A stretch of 64,000 nucleotides of DNA from the NCBI GenBank assembly GCA_030077755.1, contig JAQJZZ010000017.1:310001-374000 (forward strand), read 5' to 3'. Below, one piece after another: positions 45,643 through 58,371 of the stretch. The notes under the pieces were generated by a model. It was not told the origin of the DNA. It saw nothing but the letters and a program-made list of their open reading frames with translations, and did no database searches. This DNA is from Filosporella fistucella. Taxonomy: Eukaryota; Ascomycota; Leotiomycetes; Helotiales. The translations under genes were made by a program, and so were the position numbers. Numbering within the stretch: position 1 is the stretch's first letter; every line of letters starts with the position of its first letter.

Positions 45643-46996
45643 CACTTTCTGCTGCGTTCTGCAAGACAAATCTCCCATGCGTATGTGCAAAATCTTGCTT
45701 TTCTCTTCAAGGAGTCTTTTCTATGATCCAATTCCCACGGCTATGCGGGAATCTCTACACTACCACCAATGTTCCTAGCCTCACACCTCTTATTTATTAT
45801 TGTATATCTTCTCATGCCAGGAATACAGTACATCTCCCCTTCCTTATGATTTTTCTCGCATTTCAAGGCATGTTTGAGATACTATCCCTCCACTCCACAG
45901 TCTCCACTGCTGAGACTACAAGCAATGCCTGCATGCTTTTGAGAAATTTCAACCTCAACGCTCGAAGCATGCCACTATCGAACTCACACTTTCGTAATGG
46001 CTCTGTTCGATAGAAATTATATCCTTGACAGCGTCAGAATCAATCGGCTAGCTATTCCAAGTAGCTGGCGTATCAACTCGCGCGTCGTTTCGGGCAATGA
46101 ATTATACCTGTGAGTACATTCCGTCGAAGGATGCGACGACACGGGTTGGAATATTTGTTTATTTATCTGCAGAAGCAATTGCCCTGGATTTCTGGAGATC
46201 TTTAGCATGGAAATCTGTGTCAAAACATTAACTTAAAGGAGACTGCTCTTGTTATAATCGGCCGGGTCAGACAGAAATAAAAATCGACTTCATTCTGTCA
46301 GCTCAATATGCTGTTCAATATATCCCTCTTACCACCTTAGTAACACAGTCTAGTAACCTAATCATCCATCCGTCTGTCACTAGATCACTGGATCAAACCA
46401 CAAGTTCTGGTGATTTATAACTTCAACAAGTCCAGAAAGCTATCTGATTCAGAGTTTGGGCGATTGATTCAATGGTGGGAGGCGGCAATTGCGAATAGCA
46501 ATGGTACGGCTAAAGTGCCTGTTAATGAAGCAAGCATATCAGAAGCCATATGGAAATTCTGCGTAAACTTGTATGATAGGCAAGTCTGCTAATACAGCAT
46601 ACCGATGGATGCTCCGTGCACCACAACCTGATATTACCAGAAGATTGGCCTGTGTAATAGCTTTCCAGCTATCTCTAAGATCTCATTCCATGATTATTTC
46701 CTAAGAGTCAATCTCTTGGTCTGCAACCTAGCTTGTTTAGGCATGTCTTTACTCGCAAAAGCAGTTCATCTAGGCAATCTCACTAATCTCAGGAATTCTC
46801 GCAAATCCAGATCTCGTCATTTCACACGACAATCCAGAACAATTAAAATGTTTCATCAAACCAACGCATGTATTCTCAAGTCTTATCATCAATGCACTCT
46901 ATAGCGAAAGCTAAAGGCAATCCACAATATATCCATCCCTAATGCCCATCCTACCTTAACCGTTCCATGCATCCCATATATCGAACAACCACCATA
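45643..46996. other. spacer with one coding-like fragment
   Basis: Between the caspase-like gene and thioredoxin. Around 46405-46592 an open frame reads like true protein (FNKSRKLSDSEFGRLIQWW, then EASISEAIWKFCVNLYDR) but has no clear start, partner exon or known domain. The rest shows nothing. Confidence 0.35.
46410..46592 (+). pseudogene. coding-like fragment, unknown
   Basis: About 60 codons of protein-like sequence with two adjacent Trp (QWWEAAIANSNG). It begins without an ATG and stops after DRQVC. A GCAAGT just before the stop (YDR|GCAAGT) could be a GC-type donor site, but I found no downstream exon. It is probably a remnant. Confidence 0.2.
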
Positions 46997-47646
46997 TTAA
47001 GCCTTAACGACCTCCTCAATAGCTGCCAATAGAGCCTTTGGATTCGCACCAACAATCTCCTTGGTCTTCTCGCCGTCCTTGAAGATCACAAAGGTGGGCA
47101 TGGCGCGGATACCGAGTTCTTGGGCAACGTCGGGAACTTCATCGACGTCGAGCTTGACGAAGTGTGCGGAAGGGAAGTCATCGGAAAATCTGGAGTGGAC
47201 GTTAGTATATATTGTTTTCGGATATGATATGGATGATGATGGGAAGGGGGGCCATATTGGTATATGATCCCACCTCCAACCGAGTAGCGGGGCAAATTTG
47301 AGCTTCATAGATAGAGCTCTACAAGGAAAGAGGTTATACATACTTCACAACTTGAGGCGCAATGACCTTGCAGGGACCGCACCATGTAGCGAAGGCATCG
47401 AGAACTACGATCTTGTTGTCCTTGATCGCATCAGTGAACTCGGTTTTGCTGTGTATATGTTAGCATTTCTCTTCAAAACCAGCAATCATGCCCATCTCTG
47501 CATTCCACCTCCCAGATTATCCAGTAAGAGGAAATATCTTTCTCTATCCGCAGAACGAGAAGGAATATTGCCATCCCAGCCGCACTCAATCGTAATCCAA
47601 ACACCAAATAGAGGGGTACCTACTTTGCCAAATTATGAACACCCAT
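46997..47646 (-). CDS. trxA: thioredoxin
   Basis: Three exons, 47646-47624, 47448-47344 and 47189-46997, splice to 106 residues, the length of a cytosolic thioredoxin. It begins MGVHNLANKTEFTDAI. The redox site is W30-C31-G32-P33-C34 followed by K. FVKLDVDEVPDVAQELGIRAMPTFVIFKDG carries the cis-proline (MPTF). The introns are 175 and 154 nt, longer than average here; intron 1 follows the seventh codon and intron 2 follows APQVVK. The protein reduces disulfides in ribonucleotide reductase, peroxiredoxins and sulfate assimilation, and is itself reduced by NADPH-dependent thioredoxin reductase. No targeting peptide is present, which suggests the cytosol. Confidence 0.93.
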
Positions 47647-49675
47647 GATTCTTTTCGTCTGCGAAAAATTTCTGACTTGTGTAAAAGCTCTGCGTGTAAG
47701 AGATTGCTGTATCGAAAGGCCTGAGTTGATTGTAGGCTTCAGAGTTCGCGTGAGGAATGACATCAAAAGGTTGCACGACGGATGAAAGTGTGGTGGTTTA
47801 TATCGTTTTGCCGTTCGCGTTTAAGGGGATTGATAGGTGGGTAGGGAAGGCGGGCGAGGCGCCTTGCCTTAGAAATCACCGATGACGCCTTCGCTCTGAG
47901 GCACGTTAGTCAGCTGGTGACACTTCGGGCTTTGGAATCATGGAGAGAGTATTTGATATTTTTCTTTGGCATTTGTATTATACTGTCTGCGTAATGGCTT
48001 GGTTACTAAACATCAAGCGTGCTGGAATCATCTATCTATATTGGGGCTTCAAATCCTGTGTTTAGAGAATTGTCATGCTTTGAACATTGTACAAGTACGC
48101 GGAGTTGCGATCAGGAAATAGGCACTACGATGCGCTCCAGGATGGAATCTAGCATAGCGACTGAATATTACATCAATCTGATTATGAATAGCCCCTTGGG
48201 ATCATTTGTTTCTGTTTGCTGTTACTCTCTAAATTTAGTACCAGGCAAAGTTGCCTCGGATCCCATAGGATCGAGTACAGCCACAGCTTACTTTTACCTG
48301 GAATTTTCAAGAAAAAGAAAATTGGCGAGGAAGAGAGCTGGAATATTCTTTCAAACATTCAGATTGATTTTTTTGAATTTGAAGCCAACCAGATTTCCTG
48401 GAATCTGAGACAGAACATAGCTCTACACAATTATTTCCAGAGTCAGGCAGTGTCTCTTACTCAAAACACTATTTACCTCTTCCATCTACTCAAATACCAC
48501 TCCTCACACACATTTCTTCTCCCTGCAATGCTTACTAATACAGTGTCTCCAAGGAACATATCCAGATCCCGATATACCACTCTTTTGAACTAGATCTGAC
48601 CCTTCAAATTTTCCTGGGAAAGTCTGTACTAATGCACTTGAAATCTCTCTCCGTTCTCAAATACATGACAAGATCCTGTGCTCAATCACTTTTTCACGTA
48701 GAGTGGATCTAGGGGATTGTGCTACATTACAATGGTTGAGTGAGAAACGGAGATTGGGAAAGAGGAAAGTATATTGGTGGAGGTTAGAAGGCTGTGTAGC
48801 TTCTGAATGTGAGCAATATCCAGGAGTAAAAAAGGGATGAAGCGGAAGGATTTATGCAAGAAGCAGGCCAGTTTATCAAACCGTCATAGATAGGCAACAA
48901 TACGTGTGGCTCATTAGCACGAGAATGTCACAGTCGCAGGATTTTGAATAAAAGTAGCTCGAGATCAAGGCTTCAATTATATCTGATTACCTCAGATAAA
49001 ATGATGCAATCACTAGCTCAGCCTAAAGCCAAGTCTATTCAGATGACCACAAGTCAGAGCCCGCTCTGCGAAACTCAGCTCAGCTCTGTACTATAAATTC
49101 CACAATGGTACCGCCCTTTGTTACAAACATTACAATTCCATCCACCCAGATCCATCCACCCACTCATCCACCACTGTACCCAAAGGGAATTCTTTTGCAA
49201 GGGAATGTACGAAGCTTTCTTTTTAAAATGCCGTAGTATCCCCAAACCTCCGTCCGGTAACCCCGTCCCCATCCAGCAACCAAATCAAATAAAAAAGCAA
49301 AGTCTATGTGCGAGGTGGGGAATCAATTGTTGCGAAGAAAAGAAAATATATCGTTAATACGTGAAATGTTCAAGTTGATGTTGACCAAGAGTATTGTGAG
49401 AGGTGAGTTGAGCTGTAGATTAGGAGAGGTCGATGACATGATAGGCGTGACGAAGCTGGTGTGTGTAAAGAAAAAGAGTCGAAGTGAGTGACTTGAATCG
49501 AAGGTTGAAGGAAAAGTCGAAACGAATGGTTGAATAGAAGGTCAAAGGAAATTTCAAAGGAGTGTGGGCGTCGATATCGACTGTTTGTAACAGATAAGGA
49601 AATGGATCAAAGGAATGTCGTGCTTGTCATCGTCATCATGTCATCGTTCTCAAATCTACCGTCCAATACAATCTC
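47647..49675. other. spacer, no gene seen
   Basis: Promoter side of thioredoxin and 3' side of the large disordered-protein gene. Open frames near 48.0-48.6 kb and 49.1-49.5 kb lack start context, domains and splice partners. Confidence 0.45.
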
Positions 49676-52201
49676 TCAATTAGTACCCTCTGGTCTTTCA
49701 TCTACAGAAAGTCTCGGTTTCAGATCTAAAAGTCTGGCACTTCCTGCGCTGATATGTCTCGCGTGACTCCTGCCCAGATCAACACTGGTAGCTCTTTGAA
49801 GACCAGCATCTTGAGGAATTGTATCGGTAGGAGATGTAGTCTCGCTTTCGGAATCGTCGTCATACTGATTCAGAAGACCTTCTCTTGACTTTGCGCGAGA
49901 TTCACGGTGAACAACGGTTGCATGTCTGCCCACAGCTCCCCATTTCGTCCTTTCTGAAGCTGGACTTGCAATGCTGCCGCCATCTTCTTCATCACTAGAC
50001 GGCATAGGGTTTCCAGCAGATTGTCTTTTAATCCGGTATTGTTCTTCTGGGCCAGGTGTTAAGCGACTAAAGTATTCATCCTCTGCAATACCAAGTTCTT
50101 CGGCTGACTCGGAGAATTCTTTATACCGCTTACTTAATGACTCCGCACTGTCTCGGAAAGTTTGAACTTGTCTTTGAGATGAACCCCGCTTCGAGCCGCC
50201 TCTTCGACCAGATAACCAAGATCCTTCCGAGTCAATTGATGCCAATGACTGTGAAAGCATCGCGGCTTCTGGTGAAGGTGCGTCGGTAGATCGGTGGCCG
50301 CTTGTAGGGGTCTCATCTTGTAAACGCATAGCGTCAAGAGATCTGTACCCACTTGTAGGTGTATCGTAACGGATTCGTTGGTCTTCCGATGACGTTCTGA
50401 AGCCACTTTTCTTATCCGGATAATCTGTTCGTATTGGGGGTACAACATCAGCTTCAGGAGATTGTACTCGGGAATCTGGTGGGGATATTGGTAGTTCTGG
50501 AAGATCCTCACGGAATTTTGACATTGTCCGTTTCGGAATATTAGATGTTGTTCGCATTGGTGTATATCCAATGACTGGACCCTGGCCACTATGCATCGAA
50601 TCTCGTGATGTATTAGAGAAAGATGATGGCGTCTCTGCCCGTTTATTCTTTGCCCCTCGAATCTTGAAAAATGAAGTCCAAGATGAGGGTGCTCTAGGTG
50701 CGGCCTCCGTACTTCTTCGAGGAGGAAGTTCTGATTTCGTAGGTATTGGAATTGGAGCTGAAGCCGGTGCTTCTTGTTTGCTCAGATCCACCATTTGGGA
50801 AATGCTAGACGCACCTCTCTGGTGACCTTTGGGAGACAAGGTAGGCGATATGTTAGCTTTGGCAACCTGCCCGACTGTGGCAGTCTGAATGATTGGATCT
50901 GAGTTCTCAGATGCTGGTGTCAAATTCTCAGTAGCCAAACTGGCACTTCGGTGGAAGGCTGGTGCTTGCTGGCTACCGGAAGATTCTGCTCGGAATCGTT
51001 CTGAAGGACGCTTCTCTCTGCCAGATTCGGAACCAGTAGACCCCTTTCTCTTGCTTGAGGTGACAACTGCGGATGTGCCAATTCCAAGTCCAATCACATC
51101 TCTACCAAGCACCCCTCTCTCCATATTCGTTGGTGGTGGAGTTCCTTCTCGAGCTGCCGTAGCCTCATCCACCCTTTGTTTCTCTTGTCGCCTAGCAAGC
51201 CTTTTCTCCATTTTTATCCTCTCAGCAATCTTCTTCTTCTCCCTCCGTTTTTGATCTCGTTCCATAAGCTCACGCAACTCCCCTGCGCTGAGATCGTCTG
51301 CCAGATCATCTATCCGTTTGTTGGCTCTCAATGTCTCCTCTGGTATGGTAACACGGTCTGATAGTCTCCTCTTCCTCGACTCAGATCCGTCTGAACCCCA
51401 ACCACTTGCTCCTGGTGCATATCGAGGATTCTCTGAGTATCGAATGGTCGGACGTGGAGCTATCATGTTAAAGGCAGTGACTTTATAAGATGTATGTCTA
51501 TCGGATCCTTCAGACATTGAGGAATTCAATGATTCTGCCAGTGGAAGAGATATGTCAGAGGAGGGATTGTCCAAATTTCGATTCAGTCCACCACGCATTT
51601 TCTTTGTATCTCTCTTCATCGGTCTACCGGCCGAATTGAAATCAGCAGCTGGTCGCGTCGGCATGAAGGCCACCATCGCTTTGATTTCGGCCTCTCGATC
51701 ATGTTCTTCCTTCCTTTTCTTACTCGATTTCCGCCGCGATAATTCCTGAGCACTTCTCTTGTGTAAAGTAGGCATTCTCTGCCACTCTTGTTGTAGTGTT
51801 TCGGCAGGCTGGGTATTGGCTCGCAACGGTGTGATACTTGGATTTGGCTCGGGCTTCTCGGTGTAAGACCTTCCTTTTCCTTTCACATTGCTTGGTAGTG
51901 GGGGAACTGGAGGACGATCGACAGTCCGAGGGACTCGAATACTATCCTTTCGACCTGGCGAGAAGCTGTAGGTGCGACGCCTATCTGGATCCCTTTGGAG
52001 CTTCTTTGACTCTCTGGAAGACTTTCGTTTTGTGTCCCGTCGACTTTTCCTCCTTTCAGGTCCCGCAGAAATTAATTCGGCAGCATTATGCCTCGCAGGG
52101 TCCGTTGGTGCCCCAGCGTCATGCATCTCGGAGTGTGAAATATCTGCCCCACCAGCCGATTTTCTGCGATGACTTCTCCTCCTGAAGGGCCACATGCCCA
52201 T
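49676..52201 (-). CDS. large basic disordered protein, conserved-looking, function unknown
   Basis: Single exon of 841 residues starting MGMWPFRRRSHRRKSAGG. Composition is dominated by Ser, Arg, Lys, Pro and Glu, with repeated RRKS/SRESKK-type basic patches that look like kinase targets or nuclear localisation signals. A strongly charged helical, probably coiled-coil segment spans roughly residues 295-345 (ELRELMERDQKRREKKKIAE). Later parts are Ser-rich with recurring (D/Q)(E/R)TPTSG(H/Y)RS motifs. It ends SARLLDLKPRLSVDERPEGTN. No enzyme or transmembrane domain is seen. The MWPF N-terminus followed by basic residues recalls conserved but uncharacterised fungal proteins; I do not assign a function. 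It has a long CT-rich upstream region. Confidence 0.75.
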   Translation of the reverse strand: MGMWPFRRRSHRRKSAGGADISHSEMHDAGAPTDPARHNAAELISAGPERRKSRRDTKRKSSRESKKLQRDPDRRRTYSFSPGRKDSIRVPRTVDRPPVPPLPSNVKGKGRSYTEKPEPNPSITPLRANTQPAETLQQEWQRMPTLHKRSAQELSRRKSSKKRKEEHDREAEIKAMVAFMPTRPAADFNSAGRPMKRDTKKMRGGLNRNLDNPSSDISLPLAESLNSSMSEGSDRHTSYKVTAFNMIAPRPTIRYSENPRYAPGASGWGSDGSESRKRRLSDRVTIPEETLRANKRIDDLADDLSAGELRELMERDQKRREKKKIAERIKMEKRLARRQEKQRVDEATAAREGTPPPTNMERGVLGRDVIGLGIGTSAVVTSSKRKGSTGSESGREKRPSERFRAESSGSQQAPAFHRSASLATENLTPASENSDPIIQTATVGQVAKANISPTLSPKGHQRGASSISQMVDLSKQEAPASAPIPIPTKSELPPRRSTEAAPRAPSSWTSFFKIRGAKNKRAETPSSFSNTSRDSMHSGQGPVIGYTPMRTTSNIPKRTMSKFREDLPELPISPPDSRVQSPEADVVPPIRTDYPDKKSGFRTSSEDQRIRYDTPTSGYRSLDAMRLQDETPTSGHRSTDAPSPEAAMLSQSLASIDSEGSWLSGRRGGSKRGSSQRQVQTFRDSAESLSKRYKEFSESAEELGIAEDEYFSRLTPGPEEQYRIKRQSAGNPMPSSDEEDGGSIASPASERTKWGAVGRHATVVHRESRAKSREGLLNQYDDDSESETTSPTDTIPQDAGLQRATSVDLGRSHARHISAGSARLLDLKPRLSVDERPEGTN

Positions 52202-55200
52202 GATTCCATTCGTGTTGTCCTCAGCAGTGGAGGATTATGCCGCGCTGCGGCAGGCTTGCGCTGTCCAGTAGAGTGTAGGGTGGGTATTCTATCGCCTGTG
52301 GGTATGTATGACACGGTTCTTCAGGAATTCTAAGTGGTATGCGCGTACGGAAAAGCCATCAACGTCAAGAATTTGGCGCAGGGATAAAGCGTGAAGTATG
52401 AGTACGCAATGGTACGAGGTGTTTCCTTGTCGCGAGAAGTTTTAGTAGGAAAGAATGTTGAAGGGTGTGAGTGTTTGTAAAGTAGAGTTGAGCGTTTGCG
52501 ATTGCATGGTCAGTGCGGTGGCGATTCGAGGTGATAGTGAATAACGGGGAACTGGGCGTGGGACTGATGTGTATGTAATGACTGAGAGTGAGATTGAATA
52601 AATTGAAATTGGGAGCGGAGCCGTGCTCCTTGGGGTCGATCTGTCAATGCAAGGGGTAATTGATTGAGGGTCTGAATGCAGTGTTCTGATTTCTGGGGTG
52701 GTGGAAGTTGATGTAGGACGACGGAGTGAGAGGAAGGGTAAGGTAGGTAGGTAAGTTACGAAGGGCTAGTAGGAGGAGGTAGGGTGGTGGTGGCACTTTT
52801 GGTGGTGAGGCTAGGAATTGGAGTAGAAGAAAGAAAATTTTGGGCGTGGCTGAGGTGGAGAAGAAGTAGGAGGTAGTAGTAAGGTAGAGTTGGTAAACTT
52901 GGTGGAGGAAGGGAACAATAATGGAGGTAGGGAGTGGGAAGCAGATAAAAGTCTATCTACCTGGACTAGAGAAATGATAGACAGACAGAAGCAGAGCAAA
53001 CAAGAGCGGCAAAGACGCAGACAGTAGAGCATATCAGAGCTGGTCCAGCTATTCTACCCGCTCTCTCTACTTTGCCGTTACCAGTAAGACAACTCCGGTC
53101 ATGTCCAGCTTCTCCTTCATGCCAGCCTATGTTTGCAGTCTACTTTCCTCTTGTTCCATCTTGTATCCCTCCTCTCTATTTGATTGCCCTTCAACTTTTT
53201 CCTATTATTTCCCCTTCCATTTTCACGCCTCACGCCCAACTCCCTCGCACCTCACGCATCATATCACCTCACCTCAGCTCGTTTTGTTGATAGCCGAACA
53301 CTGCCCATGAGGCTTGGCAACAAGCTGCCAGTTTAAGGTACGTACTACAACACACTATACCCTTTGGTACAGAGCACTTGAAGCGCCTACATTGACTACT
53401 TCTGCCTCTATTCTTGATTAAGACCATCCGCATCTGCATCTTTCTCATCCGTGCTACGAAATGGCTCAAGTTCTCGATCCGGGCCTGGCTTCATGTCTGA
53501 GAGCAGTTGACTTTGTCTCCCAAGGTCCCGCCCGAAGCTTGGAATCCAAAATCCTCCCCAACACCTCTCCTTCTCCAAGGGAGGGAGGCTTAGGTTCGCA
53601 TCACTATCATATCAATCCTTTTATTGCAGAAAGACAGAGACAGACAGCCTGCGAGCAATCGTCGACCTGCTTATCATTTCTCCCTTGAAGGCGCGTCAGA
53701 AACGGTTTCTCAAGCCACAGCCACGGTCAGCAACCCGCTTCAGTAGACTTTCTGCAATGTCTGAGACCCCCGAGACTTTCACTTCTCGTGTTTGGCCAAC
53801 ATCTCACTATCGCCGCCGTGCAGCAGCCTGCATAAGCACTTGAATCCGGACGAAAACGTGATATTTGCACATACAGATACAGTAGCATGGAGGGCCGTGG
53901 TACAAACTCTTCCGAATTGTACGTTGACACGTAGGAACAAACCTCGAGTCACATCACCATGGACGTGGAGCGCGTCAAGCTGTGGAGCCTTTCTCCCTTT
54001 TTTCCCTACCTTTCTCGCCTTTTCTCGTCCGGTGTGCAACGGAGGCGTGGGTAATAGATTAACTCAACCCCGGGACGCCGCGTTGCGCGGTAGGGGAACG
54101 AACGCTGGACCAACTCCATCTATTGCTCTCTATCGGCCATCGCAATTTCATCTCATGATTTGAAAGTCTTGCAGCGTACAGAGGTAATTAGACTGGTTGA
54201 TCTTGATGAAGAAATCTCATCCGTAGAGGCGTCGATGATCAGACAGCCTTTGTCATGATCTCGAGATTTCTCAACGGCCAGCGCAGCCAATCCGACGCCG
54301 GTTCAGCCACAAATGCTGTCACTCGACCAAGTGGCTTGCAAAGCTCTCACTGGTGTCCTCGGCCGGCTCCACATGACCCCTCCATATTTTCAGGGTTTGA
54401 GCGGAAAAAGCAAGCAAGTCAAACCGGAGTCAAAATCCCTGGGTTTGATGCCAGAAAAACAACCTGCGAAACAGGATGTGGCTGCTACAAGTTGCCACAA
54501 GTTGCCGTACGGGGTGTAAGATACGAAGTATAGAGCATGCCATCAGCGATTTTTAGGCGTTGTGTGGAGATGGGGACTTGGTACTTCTGCCAGTGGGATA
54601 GGGTACGAGGGAGGGTACACAGCGTACGGAGTGACTTGCCCACTGTCGTCGCCAATAACTCGCCAACCTAGTTAACCTTCGAGGGCTTGATGCTCTTCGG
54701 AGGCCAGACTTTGGTGAGCAATGATGATGCCAGGCCTCATAAAAGGGAGAAATCAGGTTTGGACATGATCAGAACCTCGATGTCTACTCGTACAATCTAT
54801 TGTCGATCAGTCTAAATTTGGTGTTGCCGCCCAGACGTCTCCCTAGAACGTTATTTCGTCATATAATCACCGATGGCACCGCAAAAGGGGGACCTAGAAC
54901 GGATCTACACGAAGGTATCAGATCCCACGGAAACTAAACGGAAATCTTGCCCGAATAATGGGAGCCAGATGTGTTTCATGCGGTGGTCAAGTCACTCTGG
55001 CACTGGAATATTTCACTGGCCATACATGAATTTCGACAAAAACAACATCCCGAAACAAATAGCTCTGATATCCCGACAATATCAGCATGCATTGCACCCC
55101 CTTCTTTTCCTTCTACTTTTCGTCAACGAATCAAGGCAGGATGGAAGCAACGGGTGACGGCAGAAGCGAGCAGGGAAGTGGTTGACAATCGCAAGGTACG

Positions 55201-56373
55201 ATCACTGATAGGCTTGTCGATCTCCAAATCCAGCTGCAGGGGCGGCATTTTATGCAACCCAGCTGGTCCAGCTTTTGAGCTGAGATGCAACCACTACCGA
55301 GCATGAGAGATCATGAGAGCATTGACGGGCGAGTAAAATTCACGATATTCTCATTTCGCTCGTGGGAAATAGATGAATGGACGACACAGAAACTCTGTTC
55401 GCAAATACTGGGGTAAGCTTTAAATGAGCATGATATCAGCGGGGTCTTCCAGAAGCTCCTGATTCAGCCCTGTGGTAGGCAACATCAAATTCTCCTCTTG
55501 GGTGGACGCTCACCGCAAATTACAATGCTCAATCGCATTACGACTTGTTTGGCCGTTGCGCAAATGTTCGTTATTGGATTTTCTTCTAATTACTAATTTC
55601 GGATTGAGCTTGGGGACGCCTCGAAGTGTAATTCGGATCCTCTGGCTTATTCTTGGAAGCGGAGCCGTGCTGGGCGGTTTCGTATGCACCCGTTGAACTT
55701 TCACGGAAACTCAAACTCATGTAAGCCAGAAGTCCGATACAGTGTTGGACCATTGCAGAGCTTACAATCATCGCTCTTCGCACGGAGAAATTTTGCTCAA
55801 TATTTGATTTCCTTTTCCTGACCACGTTCATGTCAACGGAGGTCACCACTCAATCCTGGTACAATATTCATGCGATTTGTTTGTTTGAGCGAGGCGGTCA
55901 ATCAATCCTTATCATGTTCGATATAGGTGTTGATTCGAACTAGCGTTTGACTACCTACGAATTCATGCTACAAAATCTTCATCGTTTATGCTGCATTTGT
56001 GGGCGGGGTCTACCTGGCAGTGCTATATGCAACCAGATATGTAGATATTTTCCCATAATCAACCACTCTCACACACTGATGTAAGCCAAATTGCTAGACA
56101 GGATAACATATACCACAAAAACGCCAACAATTCTGGGTGCAAAAAAGACTTCATGACTTAAGGGTTTTGATATTTTCGACACGTAGATAGATAAAGATGC
56201 ACTAGCTTGTTCTTGCACTTTAGCCATTGTCTTCGCGTAGCTATGTAGCTACTCCTACGTTATTTTAGCTAAAATTCGTTTCCAAATTTGGAAATCCTCC
56301 AAGGTTTTCTAGCCCCGGTCTTGAATGCAGTATTTAGCTTCCCATCACTCCTGAAGTATAGCCGTGAGTTCCA
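52202..56373. other. 4.2-kb spacer, few signals
   Basis: Leader and promoter of the gene at 49.7-52.2 kb (minus strand), including a run of C/T-rich DNA on the plus strand at 53.0-53.3 kb. The rest, including 53.4-55.4 kb, has only short open frames without domains. One coding-like frame at 55.6-55.8 kb is listed separately. Confidence 0.45.
55586..55831 (-). pseudogene. coding-like fragment, possible tail of a membrane protein
   Basis: 81 residues from the ATG at 55831: MNVVRKRKSNIEQNFSVRRA, a hydrophobic part (MIVSSAMVQHCIGLLAYMSL), then a polar tail ending SRRPQAQSEISN. It reads like the last helix and cytoplasmic tail of a fungal integral membrane protein, but no upstream exons are found. 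Treated as a remnant. Confidence 0.25.
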
Positions 56374-57671
56374 TTACGGCAAGGCCTTTGATCTCTTCAT
56401 ATCCACAGCTAAAAGTACTTGCAAAATCCCCGTCATAGCTGTGCCAAGGAACGTCAGTAGTGCACTCATTCCGGCATACCACTTGAAGATAATAAGAGCC
56501 ACGTTTGGAAGAGTACCAGCGAGAACAAACCACAGCTGGTAACGCTTACCAAAGTGATGGTCGCTAGCGCTTCGAATGGCAAGAATGTAAGTCATCAGAA
56601 CTGAAAGTAGTTGCGTGAGCGTTGTCTGGATAGCGTTGAGGTAATCAGAAGCAGAGAGTTCTGATGGCGTATGGTTAGCGAAGGAGATAGCCTGCAATAT
56701 AGTACATGATATGTAGATGGCAAGATTGATACTCCAGATTGTGAGGTCCTCCTGATGGTGGGCCAGGTCAGTAAATGCACAGGTGGGTTTGCTAGAGTCC
56801 TCACTTTTAGGTACTCTCCTATCACTTGGAATTTGGATGCTTCTTGGTGGTGTTTAGGCGTTGGCATCTCGAACGGCGTCAATGCTGTCGTTGTTGAGAT
56901 CATTGTAACAGCGCCATCTGCATGATGTCCTCTCCTTCTTCTTACTAATAAACCATTAGCATACAACAACATCTGAGAGGTCATCTCTAGGCAGGATATG
57001 TACTTTGCCAGGGCTGTAGAGTGACATCGTTCTGTATCTTCCACTTCTTGTAGTCTTCTTGAGCTCGAACTACCTTGAGATGGGTCTTAAACCAGAATTG
57101 CAAAGGCCAGATTCTGGCGTAAATTCCATCTACGATGACGCTCGGCAATCTCTTTTCTGCTGGATTATGCTCCTCGAGCACCCTCATGCTCTCAGCGAGA
57201 ACATCTTTCGCTAGGCCTTCAAGTTGTCTAGTATGTTTATCCCACTGGGTAAAATCAGGTGCAAAGTGGGCTTGTTTTGCGATATACAGCATATACTCCT
57301 CCCAGCCCTCGATAGTATCTTTTGTGCGACCCCTTGACGGCAAAGCACGGCTGAAACAAATAAGATATTCAATAGCCTCTGCGAACGATGAACAATCTTT
57401 TATGTCTGTAATATGTAATCTATCAATCGCTGTGCATTTATTCACTAGTGCTATTAAAAGCGAGAACGCTTCAAATGCGTCAAAATGTACCCCAAAGCGC
57501 TGTATTTGGAGGAAACTTACCCCGGTTTAGGTGTTCAACATTGTCTGGAAATGCCGGATTGAGGTAACAAGATTGGGCGTACATAGCCCATCTCTTGCCT
57601 TCATTTGGTCCGTTGAATAATTTCTCACGAAGCCATTCTGTTGTCCGGTTGCGAGGCTCGGTGGTAAACAT
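56374..57671 (-). CDS. membrane protein of unknown function
   Basis: Four exons, 57671-57521, 57450-57004, 56944-56805 and 56751-56374, give 371 residues in one frame; introns are 70, 59 and 53 nt with standard ends. The N-terminal ~250 residues are soluble and charged ([61 protein letters not shown]). The C-terminal ~120 residues hold about four hydrophobic helices: [44 protein letters not shown] and [19 protein letters not shown]. It ends [10 protein letters not shown] do not recognise the family; the layout is that of lineage-specific fungal membrane proteins. The start ATG follows a frame open further upstream without another ATG. Confidence 0.65.
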
Positions 57672-58371
57672 AATAAATGCGGAAGTCGGGGTTGTAGCGC
57701 TGACAACGGACTTTGAGAAGACAAGAAAATCAGACTGCGGACCCAAAACAGTTACAGAGATCAAGAGTGCTTCCCCAACAAGGCTGTATTAATGGTGTAA
57801 AGAAGACCCCCGTGCGTATAATAGGCAGATTGAGTGCAGGGCATGAGGCTATGCTAACGAACAAGTATCAACGACCCTCTGGGGCCTAACCAATAGGACG
57901 TACAATTGAATTCTCTGCAACAAGGCAACGAGGCTGTGTTAACGGAAGTATACCGAAGACCAAGTGCGTAGCCACACCCTCAAATGGATTACTTGCGAAG
58001 TGGTAATGGCATGACTTTATACAGCCTTTCTTACCTACGTTATTAAGCACTAATAGATGAGTGAAGCGTCTAGTTATATGGCATAGTCACCCAAATTGTG
58101 AAGTCAAGAAGCTAGGTAATGTTCAAAAAGTACAATTTAGAGATGCAAGCCGCTATGCTACAAGAAGGTTTAACTTTAACAAAAGAGATGCAATCTGAAG
58201 TCTATGCCGAGCAAGACGGGTATAATAACAAATCAAACCACAATAAAACCATCCCAAATAAAAGAGCCCGCAAGCAATGCAATAAGTACATCCCTCACTC
58301 ATACGCCCCGTCTGACCTGATCCCTAAGAATCTAAGGACACGAATAGAATCACTTTCGTACAATCTCCTCC
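57672..58371. other. spacer between two minus-strand genes
   Basis: 3' side of dynein and 5' side of the membrane protein. A plus-strand open frame at 58119-58421 overlaps the dynein stop in antisense and has no recognisable features. Confidence 0.45.

Noticed and set aside
42236..48216. Shared 17-mer TTGGGATCATTTGTTTC at about 42237 and 48197
   Set aside because: The similarity ends immediately on both sides, so it is not a demonstrable repeat or att pair.
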